Assembly (NCBI GenBank): GCA_004557385.1
Contig: SFEA01000026.1
Coordinates: 1-55,738 of the forward strand
Origin: Bacteroidales bacterium
GTDB taxonomy: Bacteria > Bacteroidota > Bacteroidia > Bacteroidales > Muribaculaceae
Length of the DNA: 55,738 nt
Direction of reading: 5' to 3'
Shown: piece by piece, positions 8,439-16,626 of the stretch
Layout: every line of letters begins with the position of its first letter
Numbering within the stretch: the stretch's first letter is position 1
Notes under the pieces: model-generated
Told to the model about the DNA's origin: nothing
Database searches by the model: none
What the model saw: the letters and a program-made list of their open reading frames with translations, nothing else
Translations under genes and position numbers: made by a program

Positions 8439-10469
8439 ATGATGAATAAGTTTAAATTATCAGTTTTATCATTAGCTTTTATGTCTACATTAACAATGAA
8501 TGCAGGTGATAATGTAAAAGGTGGAGTTGACAAGGCAAACCTTGATTTGACCGTTGCTCCGGGCGAGGATTTCTATCAATATGCCACTGGAGGATGGCAG
8601 AAAAACAATCCATTAGACCCACAGTATTCGCGTTATGGCACATTCGATGAATTGGCTGAAAACAATCGCACACAAATTAAGGACTTGATTTTGAATCTCG
8701 ACAAGACCAAGCACGAAAAGGGTAGTGTGGGACAGAAGGTGAACGACTTGTTTAAGTTGGGCATGGACAGCGTACGCTTGAATGAAGAAGCCGCTAAACC
8801 TATTGCAGCCGATTTGGCAAAAGTGCAATCGATGGAACGTGCCGACTTGCTGAACACGTTGGTGTGGATGCACAAAGGCATCAGCAATGCGTTCTTTGGG
8901 ATATTTGTAATGTCGGACCTTCAGAATTCCGATATGAACATTGTGTATGCTTCACAAGCGAGCTTGAGTCTTGGCGACAGAGATTATTACCTTGAGAACG
9001 ACGAAAACAGCACCAAGATTCGCAATGCTTATATTGAATATATCAAGACTGTCATGGAACTTGCCGGTTATAAGAAATCGGCTGCTAAGCAAGTTGCAAA
9101 GACTGTATTGAAGATTGAAACCGAAGTGGCAAAGGTGACAATGACTCGCGAAGAAAGCCGCGACATTTCGCGCATGTACAACATTTATGATATTGCAAAA
9201 GCTACTTCCGACTTCCCTCATATTGCATGGGCACAATATTTCAACGACATGGGATTGCAGGGTGTCGACAAAGTGTGCATAACCGAACCTAAGGCTCTGG
9301 CAAAGGTCGACGAACTTATGAGCACGCTTAGCGACAAAGAAATCCGTGATTACTTGTCGTATAACATCGTCAGTTCGGCGTCGTCTTATTTGAGCGACAA
9401 ATTTGTTGATGCCAACTTCGAGATGTTCTCGCATGTTATGTCGGGAAAGACACAGCAACAACCACGTTGGAAACGCGCCTTGAGCGTGCCCAATTCGGTG
9501 CTCGGCGAAGCTGTTGGTGAATTGTACGTTAATAAATATTTCCCAGCATCATCGAAAGAAAAAATGTTGAAGTTGGTGAACAACCTCAAGGTGGCACTTG
9601 CTGAGCATATTGCTAACCTCGATTGGATGAGCGACAAAACCAAAGTAAATGCCCTTGTGAAACTTAACAGCTTCAGCGTAAAGATTGGCTACCCTGACAA
9701 GTGGAGAGATTATTCGGGTATTGACATCGACCCAACATTGTCGTATTGGGAAAACATTAAGCGTGCAATGGCATTCGAAACTGCTTATTCGCTTTCGAAG
9801 TATGGCAAACCGGTTGACCGTGACGAATGGGGCATGACTCCGCAAACTGTTAACGCCTATTACAACCCCACAACTAACGAGATTTGCTTCCCTGCAGGCA
9901 TCCTTCAAGCTCCATATTTCGACCCCGAAGCCGACGATGCAAGCAACTATGGTGCAATTGGCGTGGTTATAGGACACGAGATGACCCATGGATTTGATGA
10001 CCAAGGACGCAACTTCGACCAAAATGGAAACATGACTGACTGGTGGACGCAAGAAGACGCCGACAAGTTTAAATTGAAAACTCAAGTGCTTGTAGAACAA
10101 TTCAATAAAATCATAGTACTTGGCGACACTCATGCAAACGGCACTTATACTCTTGGCGAAAACATTGCCGACCAAGGCGGCTTGAGAGTATCGTATACTG
10201 CATTCAAGAAAACCGACCAAGGCAAATCGCAAGAGAAAATTGACGGATTCACACCCGACCAACGCTTCTACTTGAGCTATGCCAATGTGTGGGCTGCCAA
10301 CATCACCGAACAAGAGATTCTGCGCCGAACAAAAATTGATGTTCACTCACTTGGCAAATGGCGTGTGAATGGTTCGCTCCGCAACATCGACACATTCTTC
10401 AAGGCATTCAGTATCAAGGAAGGCGATAATATGTATCTTGCACCTGCCGACAGAGTGGTGATTTGGTAA
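8439..10469 (+). CDS. Secreted M13 family zinc metallopeptidase (neprilysin/PepO-like)
   Basis: A 676-residue endopeptidase of the neprilysin family that cleaves oligopeptides outside the cytoplasm. The first 22 residues form a signal peptide (basic start, hydrophobic core, then MNAGD). The catalytic zinc motif HEMTH is at 513-517 and the third ligand is Glu574 in GENIADQGG. NAYYNP near residue 473, the family's substrate-contact motif, is also intact. The length matches PepO-type bacterial members. It starts 38 bases after the ABC-F gene with no terminator between them, so co-transcription is possible. Two adjacent ATG codons at 8439 and 8442 could both serve as start. A strong terminator follows it. 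Confidence 0.95.
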   Translation: MMNKFKLSVLSLAFMSTLTMNAGDNVKGGVDKANLDLTVAPGEDFYQYATGGWQKNNPLDPQYSRYGTFDELAENNRTQIKDLILNLDKTKHEKGSVGQKVNDLFKLGMDSVRLNEEAAKPIAADLAKVQSMERADLLNTLVWMHKGISNAFFGIFVMSDLQNSDMNIVYASQASLSLGDRDYYLENDENSTKIRNAYIEYIKTVMELAGYKKSAAKQVAKTVLKIETEVAKVTMTREESRDISRMYNIYDIAKATSDFPHIAWAQYFNDMGLQGVDKVCITEPKALAKVDELMSTLSDKEIRDYLSYNIVSSASSYLSDKFVDANFEMFSHVMSGKTQQQPRWKRALSVPNSVLGEAVGELYVNKYFPASSKEKMLKLVNNLKVALAEHIANLDWMSDKTKVNALVKLNSFSVKIGYPDKWRDYSGIDIDPTLSYWENIKRAMAFETAYSLSKYGKPVDRDEWGMTPQTVNAYYNPTTNEICFPAGILQAPYFDPEADDASNYGAIGVVIGHEMTHGFDDQGRNFDQNGNMTDWWTQEDADKFKLKTQVLVEQFNKIIVLGDTHANGTYTLGENIADQGGLRVSYTAFKKTDQGKSQEKIDGFTPDQRFYLSYANVWAANITEQEILRRTKIDVHSLGKWRVNGSLRNIDTFFKAFSIKEGDNMYLAPADRVVIW

Positions 10470-10498
10470 TTTTATAGTACTATTCCACATTATTATAT

Positions 10499-10535
10499 AA
10501 GGCACTTCGATATTTTGTTGAAGTGCCTTTATTGT
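10499..10535 (+). terminator. Intrinsic terminator after the M13 peptidase
   Basis: A perfect 10-bp stem (AAGGCACTTC at 10499-10508, GAAGTGCCTT at 10520-10529) with an 11-base loop is followed by TTATTG. It sits 30 bases after the stop codon. Confidence 0.88.
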
Positions 10536-10604
10536 TATCTCAGATGCTATTAAGTCAAATTCTAGCCAAAAGCGGCTTAATAAAACAAAAAAAATAATTC
10601 TAAA

Positions 10605-10636
10605 TTTGTTAAACGCAACAAATAGTTGTAATTTTG
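10605..10636 (+). promoter_or_regulatory. Promoter of tig
   Basis: TTTG at 10605-10608 is followed after exactly 20 bases by TAATTTTG at 10629-10636, a full match to the Bacteroidetes housekeeping promoter. The predicted transcript would have a leader of about 65 bases before the tig ATG. Confidence 0.8.
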
Positions 10637-10708
10637 CACCCGATTTGGTGTGAAAGCACCTTATGAAAAATAGAATTAATTGTATATTTAAATAATATCT
10701 TCTCAAAA

Positions 10709-12061
10709 ATGAATGTAAATTTCGAAAAGAACGGTAATGTAGATGGCATTATCACAATCACACTCGCAGAATCTGATTATGCCGAAAAGGTAAATAAAGA
10801 ACTTAAGACTATTGGTCAAAAGCGCCCAATCAAAGGATTCCGTCCCGGCCACACTCCATTGAGCCTGTTGAAGAAATTCTATGGCAAGCAGGTGCTTGCC
10901 GAAGTTGTTAACGACGAGATTGGCGAACAACTCACAAAATACATACACGAGAACAATTTGCACATTTTGGGAGAACCTATTATTTCGGATGATTCGGTTT
11001 TCAATTTCGAAGATGCAAAGGATTTTGTCTTTAAATTCGAAGTGGGCCTTGCTCCTGAATTCGACGTTGACTTGAAGTCGGTTGAAATCCCTTATTACAA
11101 CATCGAAGTTGACGACGAGATGTATGAGAACCAAGCTCAATCGCTGCGCAAGCGTTATGGCAAACAAGTGTCGGGCGAAGAAGTTAATGAAGATGCAATT
11201 GTGAAAGGTTCGATGGTAGAGCTCAACGAAGATGGCAGCGAAAAAGAAGACGGCATCAAAGTTGAAAGCACAATGGTTAGCCCTAAGTATTTCAAGAATG
11301 ACGATGAAAAGGCAAAGTTCGCTGGCAAGAAAGTAGGCGAAGAAGTTGTGTTTAACCCTGCTGCTACTTGCGATGGCAACCTTGGCGAACTTGGTTCGAT
11401 GCTTAACCTCGAACGCGACAAGGCAAATGTTCAAAGCAATTTCAAGATGACCATCACCGATATTTTGGTTAATCAACCAGCCGAACTCGGCCAAGAATTC
11501 TTTGATATGGCATTTGGTAAGGATACCGTGAAGACCGAAGAAGAATTTAAGGCTAAGTTGAAGGAAGACATCGCTGTTTCGTTGAAGGGTGACAGCAACT
11601 ATCGATTCACCGTCGACGCTCAAAATGCTATCGTATCGCATGTGGGCGATTTGGAATTGCCTGATGCTTTCCTTAAGAAGTTCTTTGCAAGCCGCGACGA
11701 AAAGAATACTCCTGAGAAAATCGAGGAAGACTATCCAAAGATGAAGCCACAACTTATTTGGCAATTGGCAAAGGATAAGATTGCTCAAGCCGGCGAAGTA
11801 AAGGTTGACGAAGAAGATATCCTCAAGTTGGCTAAACTTGTTGTTTCGCAACAATTCACTCAATACGGCATCTTCAATGCTCCTGAAGAAGTGATTGAAC
11901 GCCAAGCAAAGGAAATATGTCAGAAACAAGAATATCGTCGCGACCTTGCAAACCGTGCAGTTGACGATAAGATTTATGCATATATCCAGAACACTGCAAA
12001 GGTCGACAACAAGACTGTTACCATCAAGGAGTTCAACGCCCTTTTTGAGTCAGCTGAATAA
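10709..12061 (+). CDS. tig: Trigger factor, ribosome-associated chaperone
   Basis: Trigger factor binds at the ribosome exit tunnel and shields nascent chains. The 450-residue protein has the N-terminal ribosome-binding domain with signature GFRPGHTP at about 44-51, and the long helical C-terminal substrate cradle (about 245-420). The middle region (about 150-245), where the FKBP-type prolyl isomerase domain lies in other bacteria, is recognisable by position but lacks the usual active-site stretch around IPGFE, so isomerase activity is doubtful. Its own promoter lies upstream and a hairpin lies between it and clpP. The tig-clpP-clpX order is the common bacterial arrangement. The C-terminus is not extended or truncated. 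Confidence 0.96.
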   Translation: MNVNFEKNGNVDGIITITLAESDYAEKVNKELKTIGQKRPIKGFRPGHTPLSLLKKFYGKQVLAEVVNDEIGEQLTKYIHENNLHILGEPIISDDSVFNFEDAKDFVFKFEVGLAPEFDVDLKSVEIPYYNIEVDDEMYENQAQSLRKRYGKQVSGEEVNEDAIVKGSMVELNEDGSEKEDGIKVESTMVSPKYFKNDDEKAKFAGKKVGEEVVFNPAATCDGNLGELGSMLNLERDKANVQSNFKMTITDILVNQPAELGQEFFDMAFGKDTVKTEEEFKAKLKEDIAVSLKGDSNYRFTVDAQNAIVSHVGDLELPDAFLKKFFASRDEKNTPEKIEEDYPKMKPQLIWQLAKDKIAQAGEVKVDEEDILKLAKLVVSQQFTQYGIFNAPEEVIERQAKEICQKQEYRRDLANRAVDDKIYAYIQNTAKVDNKTVTIKEFNALFESAE

Positions 12062-12082
12062 TCTATTGAAAGAATAATAAAT

Positions 12083-12134
12083 ATGGGGCAATAACGTCAA
12101 TTCTTGGCGATATTGCTCCATAATTTTATATTTT
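12083..12134 (+). terminator. Terminator between tig and clpP
   Basis: The stem TGGGGCAATA (12084-12093) pairs with TATTGCTCCA (12111-12120) with one G-T pair and a 17-base loop, followed by TAATTTTATATTTTT. It starts about 20 bases after the tig stop, so tig and clpP are at least partly uncoupled. Confidence 0.75.
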
Positions 12135-12205
12135 TCGCTTATAGCTGACAGTTTTGGCAAAATTTTTGTAATTTTAAATTGTGAAATAATAATACTCTAC
12201 ACTAT

Positions 12206-12877
12206 ATGAAGAATGATTTTAGAGATTACGCAGTAAAGCATCTCGGAATGAACGGATTGGCATTGGACCAATATGCCAACATCACAAGCAGTTATATTAA
12301 CCCTACCATCATCGAGGAACGCCAGTTGAATGTTGCTCAAATGGATGTGTTTTCACGCCTGATGATGGACCGTATTATATTTTTAGGCACTCAGATCGAT
12401 GATTATACAGCAAATGTCATTCAAGCGCAATTGCTATATCTCGACTCTGCAGAACCTGGAAAGGATGTTTCAATCTATATTAACTCACCTGGCGGTTCGG
12501 TTTACGCTGGTTTGGGCGTCTACGACACCATGCAATATATTCAAAGCAACGTGTCAACTATTTGCACCGGGATGGCTGCTTCAATGGCTGCCGTGCTTAT
12601 GGTTGCAGGTGAAAAGGGCAAGCGTTTTGCTCTTAAGCATTCGCGAATTATGATTCATCAGCCACTTGGCGGTGTTCAAGGTCAGGCAAGCGATATTGAA
12701 ATCACAGCCCGTGAGATATTGAAGCTGAAGAATGAGCTGTATACAATCATTGCTAACCATTCGGGTCAACCAATCGAGAGAATCGAAAAAGATTCTGACC
12801 GTGACCACTGGATGACATCGGCAGAAGCAGTGGAATACGGTATGATTGACCAAGTTCTGGAGCGTACAATCGGCTAA
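12206..12877 (+). CDS. clpP: ATP-dependent Clp protease proteolytic subunit
   Basis: ClpP is the serine protease barrel that degrades substrates unfolded by ClpX or ClpA/C. The 223-residue protein contains the triad Ser126 (GMAASMAAV), His151 (IMIHQP) and Asp200; the 25 and 49 residue spacings equal those of E. coli ClpP. The family motif NSPGGSV is at about 93-99. The N-terminus is some 15 residues longer than in E. coli and is probably removed as a propeptide. clpX begins 2 bases after its stop, so the two are translated from one message. An upstream TTTG (12153-12156) followed by TAAATTG after 18 bases is a weak promoter candidate. Confidence 0.98.
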   Translation: MKNDFRDYAVKHLGMNGLALDQYANITSSYINPTIIEERQLNVAQMDVFSRLMMDRIIFLGTQIDDYTANVIQAQLLYLDSAEPGKDVSIYINSPGGSVYAGLGVYDTMQYIQSNVSTICTGMAASMAAVLMVAGEKGKRFALKHSRIMIHQPLGGVQGQASDIEITAREILKLKNELYTIIANHSGQPIERIEKDSDRDHWMTSAEAVEYGMIDQVLERTIG

Positions 12878-12879
12878 GC

Positions 12880-14127
12880 ATGAAAAGGAAAAACGACGAA
12901 GAACTGCATTGCAGTTTCTGTGGCAGAGGTGCAAGTGAAGTGGATTTGATTATGCCCGGACTTAATGGTTGCATTTGCAACGACTGTGCCGAGCAAGCTA
13001 ATGAACTCGCCCATGAATACCTTGCAAAATCTCGCAAAACAGCTGCGAATGCTGTTAGCGAAAGCCTAAAGGATATACCCACCCCGAAAGAAATTAACGA
13101 TTATTTTAACCAATATGTTATTGGTCAAGATAGTGCAAAAAAGTATCTGTCGGTAGCGGTGTATAATCACTATAAGCGTTTGAACCAGGCTGTTGACGAT
13201 GTTGAAATCGAAAAATCGAACATCATCATTGTTGGTCCTACTGGAACCGGCAAGACATTACTTGCAAAGACGATTGCCAAATTGCTGAAAGTTCCGTTTG
13301 CGATTGTCGATGCAACGGTTCTTACCGAAGCGGGTTATGTTGGTGAAGACATCGAGAGCCTGCTCACGCGATTGCTTCAGGCGTGTGACTATAATGTTGA
13401 GTTGGCGCAAAAGGGTATAGTGTTTATCGACGAAATAGATAAGATTGCGCGAAAAGGCGACAATCCGTCAATCACGCGCGACGTGAGCGGCGAAGGTGTT
13501 CAGCAAGGGTTGCTTAAACTCCTTGAGGGTTCGGTGGTTAATGTTCCGCCACAAGGCGGACGTAAACACCCCGACCAGAAAATGATTGCTGTTGACACCA
13601 AAAACATATTATTTATATGTGGTGGCGCCTTCGAAGGCATTGAACGCAAAATAGCCCTTCGCTTAAACACGCATGTCGTAGGATATAATTCGGCAAGCAG
13701 TGCCAAGAGCAAGGTGGAACGTGAAAAACTATTGCATTATGTTGCGCCGCAAGATTTAAAGTCTTATGGTTTAATTCCGGAAATTATTGGACGTTTGCCT
13801 ATCCTCACAAATCTTGAGCCTCTCGACAGAGATGCATTGCGCAGAATTCTCACTGAACCAAAGAATGCAATAACAAAACAGTATGAGAAGCTGTTTGGCA
13901 TGGATGGCATAAAACTCACGTTCGACGATGACACACTTGATTTTATTGTTGACAAAGCCATTGAATACAAGCTTGGTGCTCGTGGATTGCGTTCGATTGT
14001 TGAAACCATAATGATTGATGCAATGTACGAAATGCCTTCAACAAAAAAGAAGTCGTATGTGGTGAAAAGAGATTATGCACAAAAGCAACTCGAAAAGGCA
14101 AATTTTGAAATGTTCAACCATGATTAA
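12880..14127 (+). CDS. clpX: ATP-dependent Clp protease ATP-binding subunit ClpX
   Basis: ClpX is the AAA+ unfoldase that feeds tagged proteins to ClpP. The 415-residue protein opens with the C4 zinc-binding domain (Cys11, Cys14, Cys33, Cys36), followed by the AAA+ module with Walker A GPTGTGKT, Walker B VFIDEIDK, and a sensor-2 region near GARGLRS. The family motif LLEG sits in the pore-loop region. Normal length, no deletions. It is 2 bases downstream of clpP and ends in a strong terminator that also contains the recQ promoter. Confidence 0.98.
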   Translation: MKRKNDEELHCSFCGRGASEVDLIMPGLNGCICNDCAEQANELAHEYLAKSRKTAANAVSESLKDIPTPKEINDYFNQYVIGQDSAKKYLSVAVYNHYKRLNQAVDDVEIEKSNIIIVGPTGTGKTLLAKTIAKLLKVPFAIVDATVLTEAGYVGEDIESLLTRLLQACDYNVELAQKGIVFIDEIDKIARKGDNPSITRDVSGEGVQQGLLKLLEGSVVNVPPQGGRKHPDQKMIAVDTKNILFICGGAFEGIERKIALRLNTHVVGYNSASSAKSKVEREKLLHYVAPQDLKSYGLIPEIIGRLPILTNLEPLDRDALRRILTEPKNAITKQYEKLFGMDGIKLTFDDDTLDFIVDKAIEYKLGARGLRSIVETIMIDAMYEMPSTKKKSYVVKRDYAQKQLEKANFEMFNHD

Positions 14128-14167
14128 TTGAACAAATTGAAAAAAATATCATATTAGATAAATATTT

Positions 14168-14203
14168 AGACCCCAAAACTTGTGTTTTTGGGGTCTTTAT
14201 TTT
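14168..14203 (+). terminator. Intrinsic terminator after clpX
   Basis: A perfect 10-bp stem (GACCCCAAAA at 14169-14178, TTTTGGGGTC at 14186-14195) with a 7-base loop and the following TTTATTTTAT is a textbook intrinsic terminator 40 bases past the clpX stop. Confidence 0.93.
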
Positions 14204-14210
14204 ATATTTG
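14180..14210 (+). promoter_or_regulatory. Promoter of recQ, overlapping the clpX terminator
   Basis: TTG at 14180-14182 lies in the loop of the clpX terminator, and TATATTTG at 14203-14210 follows after 20 bases. Both boxes fit the Bacteroidetes consensus. Transcription would start near 14217, about 29 bases before the recQ ATG. Confidence 0.65.
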
Positions 14211-14245
14211 TATAAATCAAACCGGTAAAATCACATAGATAGACC

Positions 14246-16417
14246 ATGGCCAACAACAAACTGCTCGTATCCGAGTTAAAGAAACATTTCGGATTTGACA
14301 AATTTAAAGGTAATCAAGAGGCGATAATTGAGAACCTTATAGCAGAACGTGACACCTTTGTGCTTATGCCAACAGGCGGAGGGAAATCTTTGTGCTATCA
14401 GTTGCCTGCATTGCTCATGGAGGGAACTGCAATCGTGATTTCTCCACTAATTGCCCTAATGAAGAATCAAGTCGACGCTATGAGAAATTATAGCGAAGAC
14501 GATGGCATTGCTCATTTCCTAAATTCCTCTCTTTCGCGTGAGGCAATCACCGAAGTGAAGGAAAATGTTCGGTCTGGCATAACAAAATTGCTATATGTTG
14601 CTCCAGAATCATTAACCAAGGATGAAAACATAGAGTTCTTGAAGACTGTTAAGATTTCGTTTTTTGCAGTGGACGAAGCCCATTGCATTTCGGAATGGGG
14701 GCATGATTTTCGCCCTGAGTATCGCAACATTCGTCCTAAAATAAACGAAATAGGAGCGCGTCCAGTGATTGCACTCACCGCTACAGCAACGCCAAAAGTG
14801 CAGCACGACATACAAAAAAATTTGGGCATGACCGACGTTACAGTGTTCAAATCGTCGTTTAATCGCCCGAACCTTTATTATGAGGTGCGCCCAAAAACAA
14901 AAGAAGTCGACAAAGAGATTATACGTTATATAAAATCTCGTCCGGGCAAATCGGGGATAATCTATTGTCTTAGCCGCAAGAAAGTTGAAGAGCTTGCCGA
15001 AACGCTTTGTGTGAACGACATTAAGGCTTTGCCATACCATGCCGGCATGGACAGCACTACTCGAACTGAAAATCAAGATGCGTTTCTTCTTGAAAAAGTT
15101 GATGTGATAGTGGCAACTATTGCTTTTGGCATGGGCATCGACAAACCGGATGTGCGCTTTGTAATACATTACGATATACCAAAGAGTCTTGAAGGCTATT
15201 ATCAAGAAACCGGGCGTGCAGGGCGCGACGGTGGCGAAGGTGAATGCATCACATTCTACACAAAAGCCGACTTAAAGAAGCTTGAAAAATTTATGCAGAG
15301 CAAACCTGCCAATGAGCAGGAAATAGGCAAACAACTGCTCATCGAAACTGCTGCTTATGCCGAATCGTCGGTTTGTCGCAGAAAGACTTTGTTGCACTAT
15401 TTTGGAGAAAATTTCAAAGGCGACTATTGTGGAAATTGCGACAATTGTAAGCATCCTCGTAAGCGCATTGAGGCTTCAGATGAACTGTGTGCAATTATTG
15501 AAACCGTATTAGCTTTAAAAGAAAAACGTAAATCGGATTACGTTATTAAGGTTTTGCTTGGCAAGCCTGTTGAAAATTCAATTGACGAGGACCTTGAACA
15601 ATACGGAAGTGAAGCGTCGAGCGACCCCAAATTCTTGAATGCTATAATCAACCAGGCCGTAATTGAAGGATTGCTTGAGAAGAACATCGAAAATTATGGT
15701 GTTTTGAAAGTCACAAAACTTGGAAAAGAGTATTTGGCAAAGCCTAAATCGTTTAAAATTGTTGAAGACCGCGATTTCAGCGACATCGATATGGAATCAG
15801 AATCGCATTCCGGCGGAGCAAGTGCACTCGACCCTGAGTTGTTTGCCATGCTTAAGGACCTGAGAAAGAAGATTGCAAAGAAGGTCAATCTGCCTCCTTA
15901 TGTTATTTTTCAAGACAATTCGCTTGAAGCGATGGCAACAACTTACCCGATTACAATAGAAGAGTTGCAAAATATCCCAGGTGTGGGTGAAGGAAAGGCA
16001 AACCGTTATGGAAAAGATTTTATTGAACTCATAGCTCATCATGTCGAGGAGAACGAGATTGAGCGGCCGCTTGATTTCCGTGTGAAGATGGTGGCCAAGC
16101 GCAGTGTAAAGAAGGTGGATATTATTAAAGGTATTGATAAGCAAATCCAACTTGACACACTTGCCGATTCGTTGCAACTGAAATTCTCGGAGTTGATTGA
16201 TGAAATTGAATCGATTGTCTACTCTGGAACGAAGATTAATATTGATTACTACATCAATCAGATTATTGATGAAGACGATGTTGAAGATTTGGCAGACTAT
16301 TTCCGCAACTGCGAGAAAGACGACATAAATGCAGCATACCAAGAGTGGGGCAAAGTATTCTCGGAGGATGAGATTCGATTGGTTCACCTTAAATTCATCA
16401 GCGAAAATGGCAATTGA
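14246..16417 (+). CDS. recQ: ATP-dependent DNA helicase RecQ
   Basis: RecQ is a 3'-5' superfamily 2 helicase acting in recombination and stalled-fork repair. The 723-residue protein has Walker A PTGGGKS at 42-48, DEAH at 143-146 with the RecQ aromatic-rich loop after it (CISEWGHDFRPEY), and motif VI QETGRAGRDG. The RQC zinc knuckle is present (four Cys between about 368 and 401, ending in CGNCDNC), followed by a winged helix. The HRDC domain is at about 540-610 (LPPYVIFQD, NIPGVGEGKA). About 110 residues follow HRDC, an extension absent from E. coli RecQ (609 residues), rich in acidic and hydrophobic residues and ending in a second helical region of unknown role. It appears to be a single-gene unit with its own promoter. 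Confidence 0.95.
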   Translation: MANNKLLVSELKKHFGFDKFKGNQEAIIENLIAERDTFVLMPTGGGKSLCYQLPALLMEGTAIVISPLIALMKNQVDAMRNYSEDDGIAHFLNSSLSREAITEVKENVRSGITKLLYVAPESLTKDENIEFLKTVKISFFAVDEAHCISEWGHDFRPEYRNIRPKINEIGARPVIALTATATPKVQHDIQKNLGMTDVTVFKSSFNRPNLYYEVRPKTKEVDKEIIRYIKSRPGKSGIIYCLSRKKVEELAETLCVNDIKALPYHAGMDSTTRTENQDAFLLEKVDVIVATIAFGMGIDKPDVRFVIHYDIPKSLEGYYQETGRAGRDGGEGECITFYTKADLKKLEKFMQSKPANEQEIGKQLLIETAAYAESSVCRRKTLLHYFGENFKGDYCGNCDNCKHPRKRIEASDELCAIIETVLALKEKRKSDYVIKVLLGKPVENSIDEDLEQYGSEASSDPKFLNAIINQAVIEGLLEKNIENYGVLKVTKLGKEYLAKPKSFKIVEDRDFSDIDMESESHSGGASALDPELFAMLKDLRKKIAKKVNLPPYVIFQDNSLEAMATTYPITIEELQNIPGVGEGKANRYGKDFIELIAHHVEENEIERPLDFRVKMVAKRSVKKVDIIKGIDKQIQLDTLADSLQLKFSELIDEIESIVYSGTKINIDYYINQIIDEDDVEDLADYFRNCEKDDINAAYQEWGKVFSEDEIRLVHLKFISENGN

Positions 16418-16494
16418 CAATTCGCCGGAGAGGTAATGGCAAGTTTTTTGGCAATCGTAATCGCAAAAATATGCTGTATATCACAATTTTTTTG

Positions 16495-16502
16495 TAATTT
16501 TG
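16495..16502 (+). promoter_or_regulatory. Candidate -7 box of guaB
   Basis: TAATTTTG at 16495-16502 matches TAnnTTTG. Only CTG, not TTTG, is found at about the right distance upstream. A start near 16509 would leave a 118-base leader before guaB, with small hairpins (TGCAA/TTGCA, GCC/GGC) but no riboswitch I recognise. Confidence 0.5.
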
Positions 16503-16626
16503 TATGCAATAAAAATAACATCGCTCACGATGCAACCAAATTTTATTGCATTTAGCGGTTTTCTGAGCATAGTAAAGCATTGAAATTATTAATAACGCCG
16601 TAAGGCAAATTAAAAAATTCTACTAT

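Noticed and set aside
9549..10346. Minus-strand ORF of 265 codons opposite the M13 peptidase
   Set aside because: Antisense shadow; no domain, no promoter, and the M13 active-site motifs lie on the other strand.
10703..11929. Minus-strand ORF of 408 codons opposite tig
   Set aside because: It is a shadow of the trigger factor codon pattern; the Phe/Leu/His-rich product resembles no protein, and tig is unambiguous.
16509..16626. Possible riboswitch in the guaB leader
   Set aside because: The 118-base leader has only small hairpins and none of the conserved core sequences of purine, PRPP or ppGpp riboswitches that I know.
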